Source of the DNA: Acidobacteriota bacterium
GTDB taxonomy: Bacteria; Acidobacteriota; Blastocatellia; Pyrinomonadales; Pyrinomonadaceae
Direction of reading: 5' to 3'
Assembly (NCBI GenBank): GCA_019639235.1
Contig: JAHBSG010000027.1
Location: 1-54,669 of the forward strand
Length of the DNA: 54,669 nucleotides
The notes under the pieces are model-generated. The model saw only the letters and a program-made list of their open reading frames with translations. It ran no database searches and was not told where the DNA came from. The position numbers and the translations under genes are program-made. Position 1 is the stretch's first letter; each line of letters starts with the position of its first letter. This document shows positions 44,287 through 51,700 of this stretch, piece by piece.

Positions 44287-44615
44287 TGCATTTCCGCGGG
44301 CTTCCGCATTTTCATTACCTCAAGCACTTCGTCCAACTGCTCGTACCGCGTTTCCCATATCCTTCGGTATTGCTCAAGCCACTCGTCGATCTCCCGCATC
44401 TTGTCGACCTCAAGCTGATAGTAGATCTCTCGCCCGCGTTGCTCCTGCGATATGACCTCGCATTCGGCGAGTATCCGCAGATGCTTCGAAACCGCTTGCC
44501 GCGACGTGTCAAAATGCTCGGCGATCGCGTTCGGCGTCATAGCCTGCATCGCGATAAGAGCAATGATCGCCCTTCGCGTAGGATCAGCAATTGCCTGAAA
44601 AACGTCCCTCTTCAT
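44271..44615 (-). CDS. ArsR-family winged-helix repressor
   Basis: 114 residues from the ATG at 44615 (MKRDVFQAIADPTRRAIIALIAMQAMTPNAIAEHFDTSRQAVSKHLRILAECEVISQEQRGREIYYQLE), a standard ArsR start; an upstream GTG-type start would place codons over the operator. The winged helix is complete. No metal-binding Cys pair is present, so it is not a classical arsenic sensor; ligand unknown. It heads the cluster ArsR > AHSA1 > hydrolase > reductase > DoxX and is expected to repress it through the palindrome at 44632-44653. Confidence 0.92.
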   Translation of the reverse strand: MKRDVFQAIADPTRRAIIALIAMQAMTPNAIAEHFDTSRQAVSKHLRILAECEVISQEQRGREIYYQLEVDKMREIDEWLEQYRRIWETRYEQLDEVLEVMKMRKPAEMQKPAR

Positions 44616-44631
44616 ATCGACAGGGCGCAAG

Positions 44632-44653
44632 TATGCAACCAATCGGTTGCATA
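44632..44653. promoter_or_regulatory. ArsR operator palindrome
   Basis: TATGCAACC-AATC-GGTTGCATA is a perfect 9-bp inverted repeat with a 4-bp centre, 17 bases upstream of the ArsR start codon. Its size and symmetry are those of ArsR-family operators. No other strong dyad is present in this gap. Confidence 0.85.
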
Positions 44654-44717
44654 TGTCAAGCGCAACCGGACGGTTTCGTGAATTAGTTGTTGGGTTTCAC
44701 GGTTGGAGTAAAAACGT

Positions 44718-44870
44718 CTACTTAATTCCGACGTATTCGAGTGCGTCCTTTTCTTCAGCGAAGGTGCGGAATTCGGTTACTTTGCCGTTTCGAAATGTGA
44801 AAACGTCGCCGGTGCGGCCGTCGAGCCCGTCGGTTTGGTCTTTTAGCCGGACGCGGAAGGACACGGTATC
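44718..44870 (-). pseudogene. C-terminal remnant of a SnoaL-like (NTF2-fold) protein
   Basis: About 50 codons on the minus strand read DTVSFRVRLKDQTDGLDGRTGDVFTFRNGKVTEFRTFAEEKDALEYVGIK and stop at 44718-44720. This is the last beta-strands and helix of a SnoaL-like cone-barrel protein. Upstream of 44870 the frame loses family similarity in a T-rich stretch and then a repeat array. The 5' two-thirds is missing and no start codon or ribosome site is present. Confidence 0.6.
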
Positions 44871-44904
44871 AAAAAAACATCGCACTTTGGGAGGAACTTT
44901 TTTA

Positions 44905-45061
44905 CTTTCGCGAGAGGCTTAAACCGCTTCAGGAACGAGTTACTGTGGTTCGGATCGAACCGGTATTGCTTCGCGAGCTATTTTAACCGCTTCGTAAGGC
45001 ACTCAAACGGCTTCGTGAGAAAGTTGTAGGCCTTCGCGAGGGACTTGCACCGCGTCGTAAT
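44905..45061 (+). repeat. degenerate 21-bp tandem array
   Basis: About seven units of consensus CTTCGCGAGNNACTTNNACCG lie between the SnoaL remnant and the kinase gene. Four consecutive units at about 44968-45051 keep the 21-bp phase exactly, and the flanking ones are 20-22 bp. Each unit starts with the half-palindrome TTCGCGAG. The remaining bases of the 44643-45070 gap are the operator and the SnoaL remnant. Confidence 0.65.
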
Positions 45062-45070
45062 CCCCGAACT

Positions 45071-47362
45071 CTAAAAGTTCGCATCGTAAAGTTTGTCAAG
45101 CACCTCCTCCAACTCATCCATTCGCGATTTAGCGGTTTTCAAATCCTCTGAGCGTCCAAGGTTTTCGTAAATTTTAGTCAGAACGAACCACGGCTGCCGT
45201 CGCCAAGGAGCCAGTTCTGAAGCTCGAAGAAGCTCGGGGATCGCCTCACTGAACTTACCTTCCCTCCAATAGATTGTTCCACGGTCGTATGGCGGCTCCC
45301 AAAACTCGGGACTCATTCGTTCGGCTTCTTCCAGCAGAACAAGAGACTCATTGAGTTTTCCCATCCACTCATAAAGCCGGGCCAAGTAGCAAAGATCTGG
45401 GGGCGTTCGACGTGTTTCGTCATTACAAATCGTTTCAAAAAACTCCAACGATGATCGTTCAACAACCCGAACTCCGTCTTGAACATTTCCAATCACAAAA
45501 ACGTCGACTAGATTCTGTGCACGTATTCGCTTCAAGCCAGTGCTGTTGGGGAAGGTCTCAATGTGCTTATCACAAAAATCCAGGCAAGACCTGCTTCTTT
45601 CGGCTGCATCTAAACATTCTGCAAACTTCACCACGGCAAGTTCTCTGACTGATTCGTGTGGGGTTGTGTTATTTAGCATATCGACCAGCTCGTCTGCCGC
45701 ATCCGCATAGCGACGGAGGTCGAAAAGTGTCTTTGCTAGGCTCAAACGTGCAGTCGAGAATCGGGGATTCTGATTTTTGGCCTCCAACAACAAATCTAGA
45801 GCAGTCTTAAGATGTTCAACGGCTAACGGAAGGTCTCGGTCATTCAGATCGTCCGCAATCGAGCGGTGGATCACCGCCAATTCTTCTAGGCTATGCACGT
45901 CACGGGAAAGTTCCAAGCGTTGTGTCGCAAAGTGCAATGCGTCGTCGAATCTCTGTTGATGAATCAGAGCAATAGTCAAATTTCCCAATAAATCTTTATC
46001 ATTGGGGTACAACGCTATTCCTGAGCGAGCTGTTCGTTCAGCCAATTCAGGCCTATGTTCGTGCAGGTATGCAAGAGAAAGGTTTACAAAATACGTGTCC
46101 GGCTTATCTGGGGCTCTCGCGATTGACGAGAAGACAGAAATAGCTTTCGTCGATTCGCCCAATTGGATAAGGGTGTTTCCATAATTCACTACCAACGTCT
46201 GATGGAACGGTAGATCAGGAAACTTCTCAATAATTTCAGGAAGAAAGAATCGAGAATAAATATCCGAGGCTTTCTGCCACTCTCCGAGGTCCGACAATAT
46301 TTCCGCCTCTTTTAAAAACGGCATAACGTCCTGTTCCTCAAGAATAGTTATGCCCTTGTCACCGGTAGAGTGTTTCAGCTCACCTTTCCGAAGCTTGTTA
46401 GAAAACTCATCTTCTCCAATTTTCGGAATCGAGTATCGAAGTCTGGGAACAAACGGCTCAAGATGAATGTTGCATTTGTTTGCGAGAATTACCAATGCTT
46501 CCGCTAACGAATTCCAATCAGCAAAACGTTCGTTCTTGTCTTTGGCCAGACAACGATAAATTACTTTGTCGGCTTTGAATCGACTGTTTGCAATCAGCGG
46601 TGGAGGCTCTTCGAAAAGGTGCTTATAGGCGATTTCTTCGGCACTTCCTCCAGCAAATGGAGAACGGCCAGTTTCGAGGAAATACAGAATGCAACCAAAA
46701 CTGTAGATGTCGGAACGATGGTCAATATCTTGTTCACCCAGAATCTGTTCAGGCGAGGCGTACGTTATAGTTCCCTTGAATTGTCCCGCTTCGGTCAGAT
46801 TGATTCGCGGTCGGCTGGACTGGGGCGTTGTTCCCGAATCTGCGACAGCTATCGGTCTGGCAAGACCCCAGTCAGTTACGTATGCATGACGGTCGTTGTC
46901 GAGAAGTATGTTCTCCGGCTTTAAATCCCGGTGAATCATATCGTGTTTGATATGTACCCATGCCATCGTTCGAGCGATTCTGATTGCGTTGACATAGAAG
47001 CCGTGAGGTGTGATCAAGGCCGCACTTGAGCCCAGATCGCCGCCCTCCATCCAACGAGCGCATACGAAAGGTACTTCGTTGATCCTCGTCAAACAGAATG
47101 CTTCAGAAACTCCCTCACATGCCGAAACGGTAATCCAAGTCTTCATTTCTTCAAGAAACATCCGCCAAATATCGTTGTCTTCAAAGAATTGTCGCTGAAC
47201 AGTTTTTAGAGCGTAAAAGTTACCCGAAACCACGTTCCGCACTTTGAAACAGATTCCCATTCCACCCTTATGAATCGCCTGGATTTCATAGCCATTGGAG
47301 TCACCGTCTATTCTATCGACGAGAAACGGAATCTCAATTACCTGACCAATTTCAAATTGCAT
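45071..47362 (-). CDS. Ser/Thr protein kinase with TPR region
   Basis: 763 residues from the ATG at 47362; an in-frame GTG 12 bases upstream is possible. The kinase domain (about 15-290) looks active: glycine loop HKGGMG, Lys53 in FYALKTV, HRDLKPENILL, metal-binding VTDWGLA (DWG in place of DFG), activation-segment TYASPEQ and SDIYSFGCILYFLETG. Helical repeats of TPR type fill about 345-760, for example LVVNYGNTLIQLGESTKAISVFSSIARAPDKPDTYFVNLSLAYLHEHRPELAERTARSGIALYPNDKDLLGNLTIAL. No membrane helix. The DNA is visibly more AT-rich than neighbouring genes, suggesting acquisition. Substrates unknown. Confidence 0.9.
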   Translation of the reverse strand: MQFEIGQVIEIPFLVDRIDGDSNGYEIQAIHKGGMGICFKVRNVVSGNFYALKTVQRQFFEDNDIWRMFLEEMKTWITVSACEGVSEAFCLTRINEVPFVCARWMEGGDLGSSAALITPHGFYVNAIRIARTMAWVHIKHDMIHRDLKPENILLDNDRHAYVTDWGLARPIAVADSGTTPQSSRPRINLTEAGQFKGTITYASPEQILGEQDIDHRSDIYSFGCILYFLETGRSPFAGGSAEEIAYKHLFEEPPPLIANSRFKADKVIYRCLAKDKNERFADWNSLAEALVILANKCNIHLEPFVPRLRYSIPKIGEDEFSNKLRKGELKHSTGDKGITILEEQDVMPFLKEAEILSDLGEWQKASDIYSRFFLPEIIEKFPDLPFHQTLVVNYGNTLIQLGESTKAISVFSSIARAPDKPDTYFVNLSLAYLHEHRPELAERTARSGIALYPNDKDLLGNLTIALIHQQRFDDALHFATQRLELSRDVHSLEELAVIHRSIADDLNDRDLPLAVEHLKTALDLLLEAKNQNPRFSTARLSLAKTLFDLRRYADAADELVDMLNNTTPHESVRELAVVKFAECLDAAERSRSCLDFCDKHIETFPNSTGLKRIRAQNLVDVFVIGNVQDGVRVVERSSLEFFETICNDETRRTPPDLCYLARLYEWMGKLNESLVLLEEAERMSPEFWEPPYDRGTIYWREGKFSEAIPELLRASELAPWRRQPWFVLTKIYENLGRSEDLKTAKSRMDELEEVLDKLYDANF

Positions 47363-47394
47363 AGGTACAAGCACCGTTTTTCGGTGTCTAATTC

Positions 47395-47543
47395 TTACTG
47401 AGTAGCGCTTACGACGCGGTTGTAGACGGTGTCACGTTCGACGGCCTCGAAGCCGGCGTTTTGGATCATCGTGATCATCTCGGCTTTGGTCATTTTCACT
47501 TCGCCTTCGGCGGCGTAGGCGTGGGTCAGTTCGCCGCCGTCGT
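47395..47543 (-). pseudogene. duplicated 3' end of mqnE (copy nearest the kinase)
   Basis: About 49 codons, nearly identical to the mqnE C-terminus: [20 protein letters not shown](M)[21 protein letters not shown], followed by VSATQ and a stop at 47395-47397 instead of EKIAA. The frame is intact but has no start of its own. It lies just downstream of the DUF433/DUF5615 pair. DNA identity to 48910-49060 is very high over about 140 bp. Confidence 0.88.
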
Positions 47544-47564
47544 TCTGGTGTCTGATGAGATCAA

Positions 47565-47939
47565 TCAAACTTTTCTTTCAAGGGGCAGTATCCGAATTCT
47601 TGCTCGTGTTTTATCCACGACGATCAGTGCTCCCTGATCAAGTGAAGACTCGTTATCATGCAGGACTGAAATAAGCGTGCTGCCTAAACTTGATGGCAAA
47701 ATGTCCTGTGTGCGAACCTGGATGACGCTGGGGCCGGACGCATGTGTCAATGCCAGGATCGTTCCAAAATCGAGGTCGTGCGTGAAAACAATGTAACCGT
47801 TCGAGCGTGCATACTCGATTATTTCGATATCTTTGGCTCGCGGGTCGCCAACTGTTGACCAATGTACTGCCTCGATGTTTGCTGCGGCAAGAGCAGCGGT
47901 CCAGTCGGGCGACAGGTTCATGTCGATGAGGATCTTCAT
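47565..47939 (-). CDS. DUF5615 PIN-like toxin
   Basis: 124 residues beginning KILIDMNLSPDWTAALAAANIEAVHWSTVGDPRAKDIEIIEYARSNGYIVFTHDLDFGTILALTHASGPSVIQVR. The DxN/D...D...HDxDFG acidic pattern is that of DUF5615/Mut7-C PIN-like nucleases, presumed RNases of toxin-antitoxin systems. Its start overlaps the DUF433 antitoxin stop by 4 bases (ATGA), the standard coupling for this pair. Confidence 0.88.
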   Translation of the reverse strand: MKILIDMNLSPDWTAALAAANIEAVHWSTVGDPRAKDIEIIEYARSNGYIVFTHDLDFGTILALTHASGPSVIQVRTQDILPSSLGSTLISVLHDNESSLDQGALIVVDKTRARIRILPLERKV

Positions 47940-48163
47940 GCGACCGCGAGCGGAAGTTCGATCTCCTCGACACGCCAGGCGGCGTACGCCAAAGCTTCGC
48001 GTAAGTCCTCTTCTTCGAGGTATGGATATGCCTTAAGAATCTCGCCGAAAGACTTTCCGGCGGCGATGAGACCGACGATCGTTCCAACCGTTACACGAAG
48101 CCCGCGAATACACGGTTTGCCTCCCATAACGTTTGCATCAAATGTTATTCTGTCCAAGCCCAT
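47936..48163 (-). CDS. DUF433 antitoxin
   Basis: 75 residues: MGLDRITFDANVMGGKPCIRGLRVTVGTIVGLIAAGKSFGEILKAYPYLEEEDLREALAYAAWRVEE. This is the classical DUF433 pattern with GGKPCIRGxRVTV. It should neutralise the DUF5615 partner and autorepress the operon. It is preceded by AGGAGGCAAC and followed by the toxin in the usual order. Confidence 0.92.
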   Translation of the reverse strand: MGLDRITFDANVMGGKPCIRGLRVTVGTIVGLIAAGKSFGEILKAYPYLEEEDLREALAYAAWRVEEIELPLAVA

Positions 48164-48185
48164 TTAGTTGCCTCCTGATCAAAAT

Positions 48186-48351
48186 TCAGACCGCGGCCTC
48201 TACCACACGATTATACACCGTATCCCGCTCCACAGCTTCAAACCCGGCGCGTTCGATCATTTCGATGATCTCTTGCTTGGTCATTTTATTTCGCCCTCGG
48301 CGGCGTAGGCGTGAGTTAGTTCGCCGCCGTCGTTGATGGTGCCGCTGAGGT
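48186..48351 (-). pseudogene. second, diverged copy of the mqnE 3' end
   Basis: About 55 codons match the mqnE C-terminus ([14 protein letters not shown] ... [32 protein letters not shown], stop at 48186-48188). It has many synonymous changes and a one-base deletion in the EVK-M junction that puts a stop in frame. It lies between the BrnA stop (48354) and the DUF433 gene. It comes from a more divergent mqnE allele than the copy at 47395-47543. Confidence 0.85.
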
Positions 48352-48353
48352 GA

Positions 48354-48632
48354 TTATGCCTTATGGGCCTCCATGTACGCCCGAAGCAGGGAATTGATCT
48401 TTGTTTGATAGCCGCGGCCTTGGCGTTTGTACCAATCCAATACGTCCTGGTCGATACGGATCGTCAATTGCTGTTTGGCCGAGACTGGTTTGAGGCCTCG
48501 GCGGACAATGCCGCGGGCAAACATTTCCGGCGACACATGCGGCACATCGGACGTATCGATGTCTTCATCCTTCGTTGCGTCCACACGATTCCAGTCAGTC
48601 TCTGATCTTTTTGTAGTAACTCGTTTCTTCAT
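48354..48632 (-). CDS. brnA: BrnA antitoxin
   Basis: 92 residues. A charged N-terminal toxin-wrapping part (TDWNRVDATKDEDIDTSDVPHVSPEMFARGIVRRGLKP) is followed by a ribbon-helix-helix DNA-binding end (KQQLTIRIDQDVLDWYKRQGRGYQTKINSLLRAYMEA), the BrnA order. It neutralises BrnT and represses the operon. The gene overlaps brnT by 38 bases, and its stop lies 2 bases from the adjacent mqnE remnant. Confidence 0.92.
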   Translation of the reverse strand: MKKRVTTKRSETDWNRVDATKDEDIDTSDVPHVSPEMFARGIVRRGLKPVSAKQQLTIRIDQDVLDWYKRQGRGYQTKINSLLRAYMEAHKA

Positions 48633-48870
48633 TTCTTGTAGCTTTCCTTACGGAGATTACCCGGATCGTGTCGTCGGTCTCCGTGTGGGCGACCGCGACA
48701 ACTCGTCCCTCGATCGTTCCGAACGTCACGAACCGCTGTTCTCCGTAATCAAACCGATCATCGAGTATCGTGACCGTCTCGCCTTCAAATAGCTCCTCGA
48801 TCCCGACGAAATCGATCCCGTGATTCCGGAGATTGGCTTTCCGCTTGTTCTCGTCCCAGGCAAACTCCAT
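48595..48870 (-). CDS. brnT: BrnT toxin (RelE-fold RNase)
   Basis: 91 residues: FAWDENKRKANLRNHGIDFVGIEELFEGETVTILDDRFDYGEQRFVTFGTIEGRVVAVAHTETDDTIRVISVRKATRNEETSYY. The WDExKxxxNxxKHGI-type start and RxISxRxAxxxExxxY end are the BrnT hallmarks. BrnT is a translation-inhibiting ribonuclease. Toxin-first order is normal for brnTA. Expression is presumably controlled at 48875-48903. Confidence 0.92.
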   Translation of the reverse strand: MEFAWDENKRKANLRNHGIDFVGIEELFEGETVTILDDRFDYGEQRFVTFGTIEGRVVAVAHTETDDTIRVISVRKATRNEETSYYKKIRD

Positions 48871-48874
48871 AAGG

Positions 48875-48903
48875 AGTGTAACTACATATTGTAACTACGT
48901 CAA
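48875..48903 (-). promoter_or_regulatory. brnTA promoter with direct-repeat operator
   Basis: On the minus strand TTGACG (48898-48903), a 17-bp spacer and TACACT (48875-48880) form a promoter ending 4 bp before brnT. Two 9-bp direct repeats (plus-strand TGTAACTAC at 48877-48885 and 48890-48898, period 13) overlap it. Ribbon-helix-helix antitoxins commonly bind such repeats, so BrnA autorepression is inferred. The 35-bp gap also separates brnT from the mqnE stop. Confidence 0.7.
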
Positions 48904-48905
48904 TA

Positions 48906-50015
48906 TCAGGCCGCGATCTTTTCCACGCGGTTGTAGACGGTGTCACGTTCGACGGCTTCGAAGCCGGCGTTTTGGATCATGGTGATGATCTCGGCTTTGG
49001 TCATTTTCACTTCGCCTTCGGCGGCGTAGGCGTGGGTCAGTTCGCCGCCGTCGGTGATAGTGCCGTCGAGGTCGTTGGCGCCGAAGTGGAGCGCGGTTTG
49101 GGCGGTGGCTTTGCCGAGCATCACCCAATAGGCCTTGATGTGGTCGAAGTTATCGAGCATCAGCCGTGAGACGGCGATGGTCTTGAGATTGTCGATCGCG
49201 TCCGGGCCGGGGAGCGATGAAAGTGCGGTGCCCGGCGGGTAAAACGCGAGCGGGATAAAGCACTGGAAGCCACCGGTCTTGTCCTGCTGTTCGCGGAGCC
49301 GGACGAGGTGATCGATGCGGTCTTCGATCGATTCGATATGGCCGTAGAGCATCGTAGCGTTGGTCTTCAGGCCTGCGGCGTGGACCTTTCCCGCCAGCTC
49401 GAGCCAGCGGTCGCCGTCGCATTTGTGGTCACAGATGCGCGAGCGTGTTGGTTCGGCAAAGATCTCGGCACCGCCGCCCGGGCACGAATCCATCCCGGCG
49501 GCCTTGAGCTTTTCGATCACGTCTTCGTCCGACATCTTGTAAAACCGTGCGAAGAAATCGAGTTCGACCATCGTCAGGGCCTTGAGATGCAGCTTCGGAA
49601 ACTCACGCTTGAGCGACGAGAAAAGATCGGTGTAATACTCAAAGGGCAGCTTGCTGTTGAGCCCGCCGACGATGTGCAGCTCGGTCGCACCTTCGGCCAC
49701 CGCATTGCGGGCGATCTCGATGCCTTCCTCGATCGAGTGTGTATATGCATCTTCCTGCCGAGCCCGTCTATAAAATCCGCAAAATTTGCAGTCTGCCACG
49801 CAAATATTCGTGTGGTTAAAATGCCGGTTGACGTTGTAATAGGTCGTCAGGCCATGCTTCCGCCGCCGGACCGTGTCCGCCAGTTTCCCGAGCGCATTCA
49901 GGTCCGTGGTGTTGAAAAGGGCGAGGCCGTCCTCGAACGAAAGCCGCTCGCCGTCCTCGACCTTAAAGGCTATTTCTACGAGTTTTTCATCAAATGTGAT
50001 CTTCATCGCTTTCAT
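48906..50015 (-). CDS. mqnE: aminofutalosine synthase (menaquinone, futalosine pathway)
   Basis: 369 residues from the ATG at 50015 (a second ATG three codons on is possible). It is a radical-SAM enzyme: [10 protein letters not shown] is the CxxxCxxC cluster motif, with [11 protein letters not shown] before it. [27 protein letters not shown] and [23 protein letters not shown] are diagnostic of MqnE. It joins the enolpyruvyl benzoate derivative to the adenosyl radical to form aminofutalosine. The gene is complete, but its last 50-55 codons exist twice more downstream, behind two toxin-antitoxin pairs. No other mqn gene is in the window. Confidence 0.95.
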   Translation of the reverse strand: MKAMKITFDEKLVEIAFKVEDGERLSFEDGLALFNTTDLNALGKLADTVRRRKHGLTTYYNVNRHFNHTNICVADCKFCGFYRRARQEDAYTHSIEEGIEIARNAVAEGATELHIVGGLNSKLPFEYYTDLFSSLKREFPKLHLKALTMVELDFFARFYKMSDEDVIEKLKAAGMDSCPGGGAEIFAEPTRSRICDHKCDGDRWLELAGKVHAAGLKTNATMLYGHIESIEDRIDHLVRLREQQDKTGGFQCFIPLAFYPPGTALSSLPGPDAIDNLKTIAVSRLMLDNFDHIKAYWVMLGKATAQTALHFGANDLDGTITDGGELTHAYAAEGEVKMTKAEIITMIQNAGFEAVERDTVYNRVEKIAA

Positions 50016-50170
50016 TAATTCTAACAGAATATTCGCCCGAAAATTGCCGGCGGTTTTGCCTTTCGGCCGCACGGCCCATAACCGGGAAATTATTTGTTTA
50101 CAATCGGGCCCAATCGTGCGAGAGTTAGCTGTTCGAATAAACCAATTTAGTTCACGACCCGGAGGTTTCT

Positions 50171-51544
50171 ATGAAGCGCTTTGCGAGGCTTTTCTCAATC
50201 GCCTTTTGTTTCGCCGTTCTCGTCTCCGCTGCAAGCGGCCAGACGTTCACGGCCTTTATCAACTCGGCCCAAGAGGTGCCGACGAATTCTTCGACCGGCA
50301 AGGGCTTTGCCCGGATCTTTCTTGATGAAGCCGCGGGTACTATCACCTACTCGGTCACATTTACCGGCCTATCCGCTAACCAGACCGCTTCACACATTCA
50401 CGGAGCGGCGGGCGTGGGGACCAACGCCGGTGTGCTTATCGACCTCGGCGCGGTCGGCGGAACCTCCGGCACCATCACCGGCACACGGAGCATCACGCCA
50501 ACGCAGATCGCCTCGCTCAAATCGAATCAGACCTATGTGAACATCCACTCGGCCAATTTTCCGGGCGGTGAGATCCGCGGGCAGGTCGCCCTCCGCAGAG
50601 TGCTTGACTTTGACGGCGACGGAGCGACCGACCTTAGCATCTTGCGGTTTCCCAATGTTGCCCCGCCCGGCGTGTCCCAGATCACCGTGTGGAATCGCAA
50701 CAGCCAGGGATTCGCCTCAAACCAAACGGTTCAATGGGGCAATGCGAACACTGACTTCCCGTGTCCCGGCGATTACGATGGCGACGGTGAGGACGACTTT
50801 TGTATGTATCGGGCCGGAGCATCGGCAGGTCAGCAGAGCTTCTTTATCACCTTACGGAGTTCCGACCTGACGATCCAATGGGTGCCTTGGGGCGTGAATG
50901 GCGACCAAGCGATAAACCGCGACTACGACGGCGACGGCCGAACGGATTTCACAGTCTTCCGCCGCGGAGCTACGGCCACGGATCAAACCCAGTGGTACAT
51001 TCTCCGCAGCTCAACCAACTCGCTGCAGGTTGTTCCGTTCGGCACGACCGGTAATGGCACCACGTCATTCGACACCCCGATCCCCGGCGATTATGACGGC
51101 GATGGGAAGTTCGATGTCGCGGTTTACCGGTTCGGGCAAGCACCGGCGAACTATTTCATCGTCCGTCGGAGTTCAGATAACGGCGTCACGTATCAACCTT
51201 TCGGGAACTTCAATACTGACTACATTGTCCCGGGCGATTACGATGGCGACGGGAAATTCGACTATGCCGTTGCCCGCACGGGCGCAAGCGGAACGTCGCC
51301 GCTGGTTTGGTGGATCCTGCAGAGCTCGAATTCGCAAACTCGAACGGTGCCATTCGGTATTTCCTCAGACGTACCTACCCAGGGTGATTACGATGGCGAT
51401 GGAAAAACTGATGTCGCGATATGGCGGCGTGCGAACTCGGGAAGCGATTCCGCATATTTCATTTACGGCAGCTTCGCCGGGATCTCGGTCATCAACTGGG
51501 GCCTGAACGGCGACTTCTCCGTCAACGGTTTCGATGCACGATAA
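50171..51544 (+). CDS. exported CHRD-domain protein with six VCBS-type repeats
   Basis: 457 residues. A signal peptide (MKRFARLFSIAFCFAVLVSAASG/Q) is followed by a CHRD domain (about 25-140: FTAFINSAQEVPTNSSTGKGFARIFLDEAAGTITYSVTFTGLSA ... HIHGAAGVGTNAGVLIDLG ... YVNIHSANFPGGEIRGQV). Six repeats of about 50 residues follow, each with a calcium-binding DxDGDG loop (LDFDGDG, PGDYDGDGEDD, RDYDGDGRTD, PGDYDGDGKFD twice, QGDYDGDGKTD). It is a secreted or surface beta-propeller-like protein, probably in adhesion or matrix. GGAGGTTTCT precedes the ATG, and a terminator follows. Confidence 0.88.
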   Translation: MKRFARLFSIAFCFAVLVSAASGQTFTAFINSAQEVPTNSSTGKGFARIFLDEAAGTITYSVTFTGLSANQTASHIHGAAGVGTNAGVLIDLGAVGGTSGTITGTRSITPTQIASLKSNQTYVNIHSANFPGGEIRGQVALRRVLDFDGDGATDLSILRFPNVAPPGVSQITVWNRNSQGFASNQTVQWGNANTDFPCPGDYDGDGEDDFCMYRAGASAGQQSFFITLRSSDLTIQWVPWGVNGDQAINRDYDGDGRTDFTVFRRGATATDQTQWYILRSSTNSLQVVPFGTTGNGTTSFDTPIPGDYDGDGKFDVAVYRFGQAPANYFIVRRSSDNGVTYQPFGNFNTDYIVPGDYDGDGKFDYAVARTGASGTSPLVWWILQSSNSQTRTVPFGISSDVPTQGDYDGDGKTDVAIWRRANSGSDSAYFIYGSFAGISVINWGLNGDFSVNGFDAR

Positions 51545-51575
51545 GGTCACATCGTAAACCTCGACCGTAAAATGC

Positions 51576-51605
51576 GGCGGCCTGGCGAACGGGCCGCCTT
51601 TTCTT
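51576..51605 (+). terminator. rho-independent terminator after the CHRD gene
   Basis: GGCGGCC (51576-51582) pairs with GGCCGCC (51592-51598), followed by TTTTCTTTC. It is 32 bases past the stop. Confidence 0.9.
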
Positions 51606-51700
51606 TCAGGCAATACGCGACATACCCGCCGGATTTGACGCCATGCCGCCGCCCGCTTTAGAGTTTATCGATCACAACTCGTTCACTATCGCTAAACAAT

